Assembly (NCBI RefSeq): GCF_026151205.1 | Contig: NC_087075.1 | Span: forward strand, 2,013,359-2,077,358 | Origin: Bolinopsis microptera | Lineage: Eukaryota > Ctenophora > Tentaculata > Lobata > Bolinopsidae | Direction: 5' to 3' | Length of the DNA stretch: 64,000 nt | Shown here: positions 58,892 through 64,000 of the stretch, piece after piece | Numbering within the stretch: position 1 is the first letter of the stretch | Layout: the number at the start of each line of letters is the position of its first letter | The notes under the pieces: model-generated | The model's database searches: none | Told to the model about the DNA's origin: nothing | Seen by the model: only the letters and a program-made list of their open reading frames with translations | Position numbers and translations under genes: made by a program

Positions 58892-60107
58892 TCAAATGCT
58901 TTTTAGCTTCTTTCGCTGCTTTTTTGGAGGTCGACCCTTATTTTTTGTTGTTATATTTGTCGGGTCGGAAAACTCCAATGAGATAGGCAAAATAACTCCG
59001 TCTGCTGTCCTTTTTAGAGCTCTCGTTAACATCCTGAGATATAATACTTTCATATAAATTACTGAATAGAAGTAGCTCAAGTCTAATTCAATACAATCTT
59101 ATTGTATGTAATAATCAGTTTAAGGAGTATGATAAACACAATATCTTTAATAGTACAATAAACATATCATATTATGATAAATGTATTATGTTACATGATT
59201 CAAAAATAAACGAATCAAAAATTGCTATGACTTACCATTCAGCGAATTCAGTCATTCGTGATTTGCACTCTTCTAATTCTTCAAGAGGGAGTTCATAAAC
59301 GCCTGATGATATGCTCTTGATGACCTGGAGCGTCTGCTTCCTACATCTCGCCAACTTGAGTGCTTTGTTTTTCTGTGAATACATAATATATATATGTTTT
59401 TAAAAAACATAAATTGTTTCACAATAGACATTACAACTCTGATCTTCGGCAATAAAATGAAGAAGCACACACAAGTGCCAGTCATGACATCCGTTTTGGC
59501 TAATTTATGTCATAATGATGATTATTGCAGTACAATGAGGTCATGACAAGTGCCAAGTCATGACATCCGTTTTGGCTAATTTATGTCATAATGATGATTA
59601 TTGCAGTACAATGAGGTCATGACAAGTGCCAAGTCATGACATCCGTTTTGGCTAATTTATGTCATAATGATAATTATTGCAGTACAATGAGCCACTTCCA
59701 TTTAATGGCTTAAAATGAGGCTTATTGTGTTTGATCAAAACATCAATAGGTGAAGCCTCGAACAAGAACTCGTCGAACCCAATCTGAACTCAATATTTAC
59801 CTCAAGTCTTAGTGGCATTATCGATTCCTCGATGTTCATGTTTGTTGACGGTCCAGGCTGGGAATCTTCTACAATATCTACAATATCTACATCATTGGCT
59901 ACAATATCTACATCATTGGCTGATACATTATGTAGCCCTGATCTGTCCTCCTGACCTATTGTGACCTCTTTCCCTCTTCCGCCTCCACCATCTGTTGCGT
60001 GATTTCCACCACAGATGGACAGTACAGTCCCGTCATCTGTACACTGGCATTGAACTCAGCAGCTTGATGGTAAACAGCAGGCAACTTGGACAGCTTATTA
60101 TCTACAA
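58892..60107 (-). CDS. 3' exons of an unidentified gene with basic AT-hook-like C-terminus
   Basis: Exons in transcript order: 60107-59801, 59372-59236, 59033-58892 (TGA at 58892-58894). Junctions GAG|GTAAAT, TG|GTAAGT and the two downstream acceptors (TTCACAG, ATCTCAG) agree in phase. The first exon has two open parts in different frames: DNKLSKLPAVYHQAAEF to QQMVEAEEGK, then VTIGQEDRSGLHNV to MPLRLE. So a one- or two-base indel near 59965-59985 is likely (mutation or sequence error). The second exon reads KLARCRKQTLQVIKSI and ELPLEELEECKSRM. The last ends NKGRPPKKQRKKLKSI, like an AT-hook or nuclear signal. I do not recognise the family; a transposase-derived or DNA-binding protein is possible. 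Upstream exons were not found. Confidence 0.5.
59470..59694. repeat. 76-bp tandem repeat, three units
   Basis: TCATGACATCCGTTTTGGCT recurs at 59483, 59558 and 59634 in the intron between the first and second listed exons of the unidentified gene. Confidence 0.85.
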
Positions 60108-61460
60108 CTGGAGTAATGTGAGATATTGAAAGTAAACTTACCCTGCTAGAATGGAACTGTGAAACTGGAGTAATGTGAGATATTGAAAGTAAACTTACCC
60201 TGCTATAATGGAGCTGTGAAACTGGAGTAATGTGAGATATTGAACGTAAACTTACCCTGCTAGAATGGAACTGTGAAACTGGAGTAATGTGAGATATTGA
60301 AAGTAAACTTACCCTGCTAGAATGGAACTGTGAAACTGGAGTAATGTGAGATATTGAAAGTAAACTTACCCTGCTATAATGGAGCTGTGAAACTGGAGTA
60401 ATGTGAGATATTGAAAGTAAACTTTTAACTTACCCTGCTAGAATGGAACTGTGAAACTGGAGTAATGTGAGATATTGAAAGTAAACTTACCCTGCTAGAA
60501 TGGAACTGTGAAACTGGAGTAATATGGGATATTGAAAGTAAACTTACCAGTGACGTAACGAAAGGCCCTGCTGACCCCGCTGTGCAGGGGGGCGCCGTCT
60601 TAGGGGGGCGCCAAATCGTCGTTTGAATGTGGGACAATTTCGAAAACTTAACTAAAGTACTAGCAAAACTGCGCGTTTTGCTCTAGATACACACTTTTTT
60701 AGAGATTTTACCGGAGTATTCTTTAAAATAGAACAACAGGGGGGCGCTTTTTTCGGCAGGGGGGCGCCAACAGGCAACGTTACGCCACTGAAACTTACCC
60801 TGCTAGAATGGAACTGTGAAACTGGAGTAATGTTAGATATTGAAAGTAAACTTACCCTGCTAGAATGGAACTGTGAAACTGGAGTAATGTTAGATATTGA
60901 AAGTAAACTTACCCTGCTATAATGGAACTGTGAAACTGGAGTAATGTTAGATATTGAAAGTAAACTTACCCTGCTAGAATGGAACTGTGAAACTGGAGTA
61001 ATATGGGATATTGAAATTAAACTTACCCTGCTAGAATGAAACTGTGAAACTGGAGTAATGTTAGATATTGAATGTAAACTTACCCTGCTAGAATGGAACT
61101 GTGAAACTGGAGTAATGTTAGATATTGAAAGTAAACTTACCCTGCTATAATGGAACTGTGAAACTGGAGTAATATGGGATATTGAAAGTAAACTTACCCT
61201 GCTAGAATGGAACTGTGAAACTGGAGTAATATGGGATATTGAAAGTAAACTTACCCTGCTAGAATGGAACTGTGAAACTGGAGTAATGTTAGATATTGAA
61301 AGTAAACTTACCCTGCTAGAATGGAACTGTGAAACTGGAGTAATATGGGATATTGAAAGTAAACTTACCCTGCTAGAATGGAACTGTGAAACTGGAGTAA
61401 TGTGAGATATTGAAAGTAAACTTACCCTGCTAGAATGGAACTGTGAAATTGGAGTAATGT
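60108..61460. repeat. 57-bp minisatellite whose units carry splice donor and acceptor sequences
   Basis: The unit (minus strand) contains CTAGCAGGGTAAGTTTAC, a strong donor, and CTCACATTACTCCAG, an acceptor, separated by 34 nt on one side and 23 nt on the other. About twenty units run up to the acceptor of the exon 60107-59801, which belongs to the last unit. The 57-bp length is a multiple of three, which gives a long open minus frame (60652-61599) that I treat as a by-product. Confidence 0.9.
60548..60790. mobile_element. Second copy of the hAT-like MITE inside the 57-bp array
   Basis: Ends CAGTGACGTAACG and CGTTACGCCACTG are flanked by AAACTTAC on both sides (60540-60547 and 60791-60798). 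It is 243 bp, with an internal deletion relative to 26153-26440, and interrupts one repeat unit. Confidence 0.92.
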
Positions 61461-62648
61461 GAAACATTAAAAGTAGAGAATAAATATTTTCCACAATCAG
61501 ACAGAGTAATTGGTCAAATGTTAAACAATAAACTGATTTAAAAGAAGCAAATATTAGTCGACTAAAATTATGATCTGATAAAGTGCACTGTGAACTCAAA
61601 TGTTTGAAACAAACTCACAACGCGGATCGAACAGTTTAAAATGGGACACAATATAAAGACAGAATAATTGATCAATTAATGTTAAACGAACTAATTTTAT
61701 GTTAAACGAACTTATTCGAGTCAAACAAATGTCAAATACTTACTCTTACCTGTAACATAATTAGACGATCGCAATTAGAAAGTAAACTTACAGGGGTCAA
61801 GTTCAACTGGCTGAAGTAAAATACAATTTTAAGTAAAATACAATTTTTATTTTCCACAGAAGAATCAATACATATTGAATTATAAATATCCGATAATTCC
61901 ATTAATAATCATTAAAAGTTGCTTTGTCATTTGTAAAATTAAAAACGAAAAGCCTTACGCTGAACTGTGAACGCGCGCGGCGTTTTTTCTGCAGCTGCCT
62001 AGCTTCAAGCTTGTAGCCGCTAACATCAAAGCCACCGCGCGCGCCCAGTGCTGGGGTGCATTTTCATTAACAATTAAACTTGGTCAAAGATAGTTATATA
62101 CAATTCCTAAATTAAATCAATAATCATGTTAATATGAGTATTCAACACTACTCGACAACAAATATTTGCCGGCCCATCAACCATTCAGTCGCCGAAACAA
62201 AAACCATAATCAAATGTTTGCTTTTTCGTTTCGGGGACTGTTTGAACTCAGTACTATATCCGACTAATCATACTTTATAATGGTTAAAATACAAAGTAAA
62301 AAGATTTTCCTCGATGGGCCGGCATTCGCAACCGCGAAACGTTTTGAGTACGACGAACGATGACACCACCACTATCCGTTAATTAATAAGTCCATGGGTG
62401 ACGGGATAAAATTAAAGTAAGATCAAAGATGTGTAATTTTATATTGCCTATCACCTATCACCAAAGTTACTTTGCATGTACTGCATACTGCTTTTAGTTA
62501 CACGATAGCGATCTCAGTTCCCAATAATATAACGTGTGACCCAACAGAAGGGATTGTGGAAGGACACGCAAATTTTTCATTAACACGTGCCCTGATTACC
62601 CCCTCCGTTGAGCTACTATACGGGGACCGTTGACCGCCAGTCTGTATA
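61461..62648. other. Spacer, no gene recognised
   Basis: It holds a GC-rich patch at 61970-62050 and an inverted pair GCCGGCCCATC (62169-62179) and GATGGGCCGGC (62315-62325), which might delimit a small MITE of about 160 bp. No coding signal was found. Confidence 0.4.
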
Positions 62649-63504
62649 GTAGAGGCTCTTACGGGCATTGTCTGCTCGATACGTTAGGGACCCCAGGTAC
62701 ACCTTACTAGACGTATTTTTGACCGTAGAATCGATTGAAAGTGGTTTCAAGATGATTGGACCGATTGTTCTGGGGTAAAATCGCAAAAAACTGATTTTTG
62801 GGCCAAAAATAGGCCAAAAACCATGTTTTTTGATATTTTGAGCAAGTTAATTTTGTTGGCATGTCGGCAAAACTTGCATAAAGATAGCTAAAAGACAGCC
62901 GCACAAGATTGTATAAAAATAAAACAAATCCCTCTATTTGTTCTGAGGTAAAAATCCAAAAAAGTGGTAAAAATTTTGACTTTTTTGCTTGAAGTTTGAA
63001 TAATTTTTTGCAGTTGTATTAAATCAACCCAAAAATAGTCACATCGTGTTTGCCTAAATTTTTCCTTTCCGAGAAGTACCCACATCATATACTTTATCGA
63101 AGTTTGAATATTTTCACTCCGCAAGCGTTTTTGCCAAATTTTCTACGCGCACTACGCGCAAAAGCATTTAGTTGTTATCAATTGGCACCCGCGCGTTCAT
63201 CATAAATTTCAAACAGCTATAACTCAGCGAGATTATGTCCGTTCTAGCTCATATTTTCACACTAAATAGAAAATAATGTGATCTTATTGCTGACAAAATA
63301 TGAATATAATTACTCTATTTGCCTTAGAGTAATAGACTGTCAAAGTTTAAAACGTGCATTGGTATAGCACGTGACTAATAAGGCCAAATTTATACTTCTT
63401 AACATATTATCGATCCTTAGACATCATACTATTGTGTCCAATTAGCGGTTAGGTCTCTAAACTCGTAGCAGAAAACACGTCTTTTTGCCCGTAAGAGCCT
63501 CTAC
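62649..63504. mobile_element. 856-bp non-autonomous DNA element with TA duplication
   Basis: Terminal inverted repeats GTAGAGGCTCTTACGGGCA and TGCCCGTAAGAGCCTCTAC are flanked by TA on both sides (62647-62648 and 63505-63506). TA duplication fits Tc1/mariner-type insertion. No transposase frame is present. Confidence 0.75.
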
Positions 63505-63506
63505 TA

Positions 63507-64000
63507 GTAGTCAGATCGTTAATAAATTTTACTTTAAAATTGGTTGCCGGGTGATGGTGTCAGTGAGAAACGTTAAGTTAGGTGAACATTGGTACAAAAA
63601 TATAATAATATAGCAGTTTATCTCAAAGTTAAAATCACTATTTGTTAAAGTATACAAACAGTTCTATTCAAAAGAACAAAGTCCGAGAGCAGATATAAAA
63701 GAAGATTTGGAGACTATACACGCATATGTGGGGTTTAAATTTGGTATTAGTAATTTTAGGGTTCGACCGAAAATGTTGGTCGGTTGGCTAATAGTATAGG
63801 GAGCAGTCACTGTCATTAGAATTATCAGATTAGGAGTAACAAGGATTTTACTAATTCACTCGCCAGCGCGCTATCACGTGTTTTTAATGCCGTGATTTCA
63901 TTGGTCACCTCTATAGCGCGCATTATTTGTGACAGCATAGTTGTTTTTATACAATTTGTTCACCGCGCGTGCAATAAACTCAATTTAAGCTTTGATTTGT
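63507..64000. other. End of window, no feature recognised
   Basis: AT-rich sequence without repeats or coding signal that I could identify. Confidence 0.4.

Noticed and set aside
60652-61599. Minus-strand 315-codon frame with a 19-residue repeat
   Set aside because: It is the 57-bp array with embedded splice signals and a MITE in it; no start context or non-repeat domain.
62166-62326. Small MITE with GCCGGCCCATC ends
   Set aside because: Only 11 bp of inverted match and no target duplication could be seen.

Overview
The window is a piece of an invertebrate animal (metazoan) nuclear genome. It is AT-rich, and the genes are split into many short exons with GT-AG introns. It contains LINE retrotransposons, DNA transposons and MITEs with target-site duplications, and many minisatellites. 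It has no operons, Shine-Dalgarno sites or other prokaryotic signals. The phylum cannot be fixed from the sequence; the large minisatellite load and the CR1/L2-like, Merlin-like and hAT-like elements would suit a cnidarian or another basal or marine invertebrate.

Layout. (1) 1.3-2.1 kb, + strand: two phase-1 exons coding an F-type-lectin/discoidin-like domain followed by a sushi (CCP) domain. (2) 2.35-5.1 kb: an inverted repeat and a 1.24-kb tandem duplication. (3) 6.6-12.0 kb: a candidate two-exon small gene whose intron holds a 4.1-kb Merlin/IS1595-like transposon (7645-11761). The transposon has two divergent genes, a DDE transposase and a zinc-knuckle protein with a Pro/Ala-repeat, and between them a 79-bp iteron array. 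(4) 12.3-14.1 kb: four and a half nearly identical 405-bp tandem units. (5) 14.6-41.5 kb, - strand: a 27-exon ABCC (MRP4-like) transporter gene, which I reconstructed exon by exon. All exon phases match and the predicted protein is about 1,339 aa, with TMD1, NBD1, TMD2 and NBD2. Its introns hold LINE fragments, MITEs and very long minisatellites. (6) 41.5-48.1 kb: arrays and a 729-bp foldback element. (7) 48.2-50.2 kb, - strand: a second, diverged copy of the first seven ABCC exons, with identical exon lengths and phases but no downstream exons of its own. (8) 50.4-58.7 kb: a 5'-truncated + strand LINE, and a nearly full-length - strand LINE whose ORF1 carries an AlkB-type dioxygenase domain plus an SGNH esterase-like domain. 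(9) 58.9-61.5 kb: the last exons of an unidentified - strand gene, beside a 57-bp array whose units carry splice donor and acceptor sequences. (10) 62.6-63.5 kb: a non-autonomous TA-flanked DNA element.

The most notable points are: (a) minisatellites that start at, or include, splice sites, in at least six places; (b) duplication of the whole 5' exon block of the ABCC gene plus duplication of exon 5, both consistent with mutually exclusive splicing into one shared 3' body; (c) the AlkB+SGNH ORF1 of the LINE; (d) the two-gene Merlin-like transposon. Coordinates of exons come from reading splice sites and phases by eye; no alignment or search was run.
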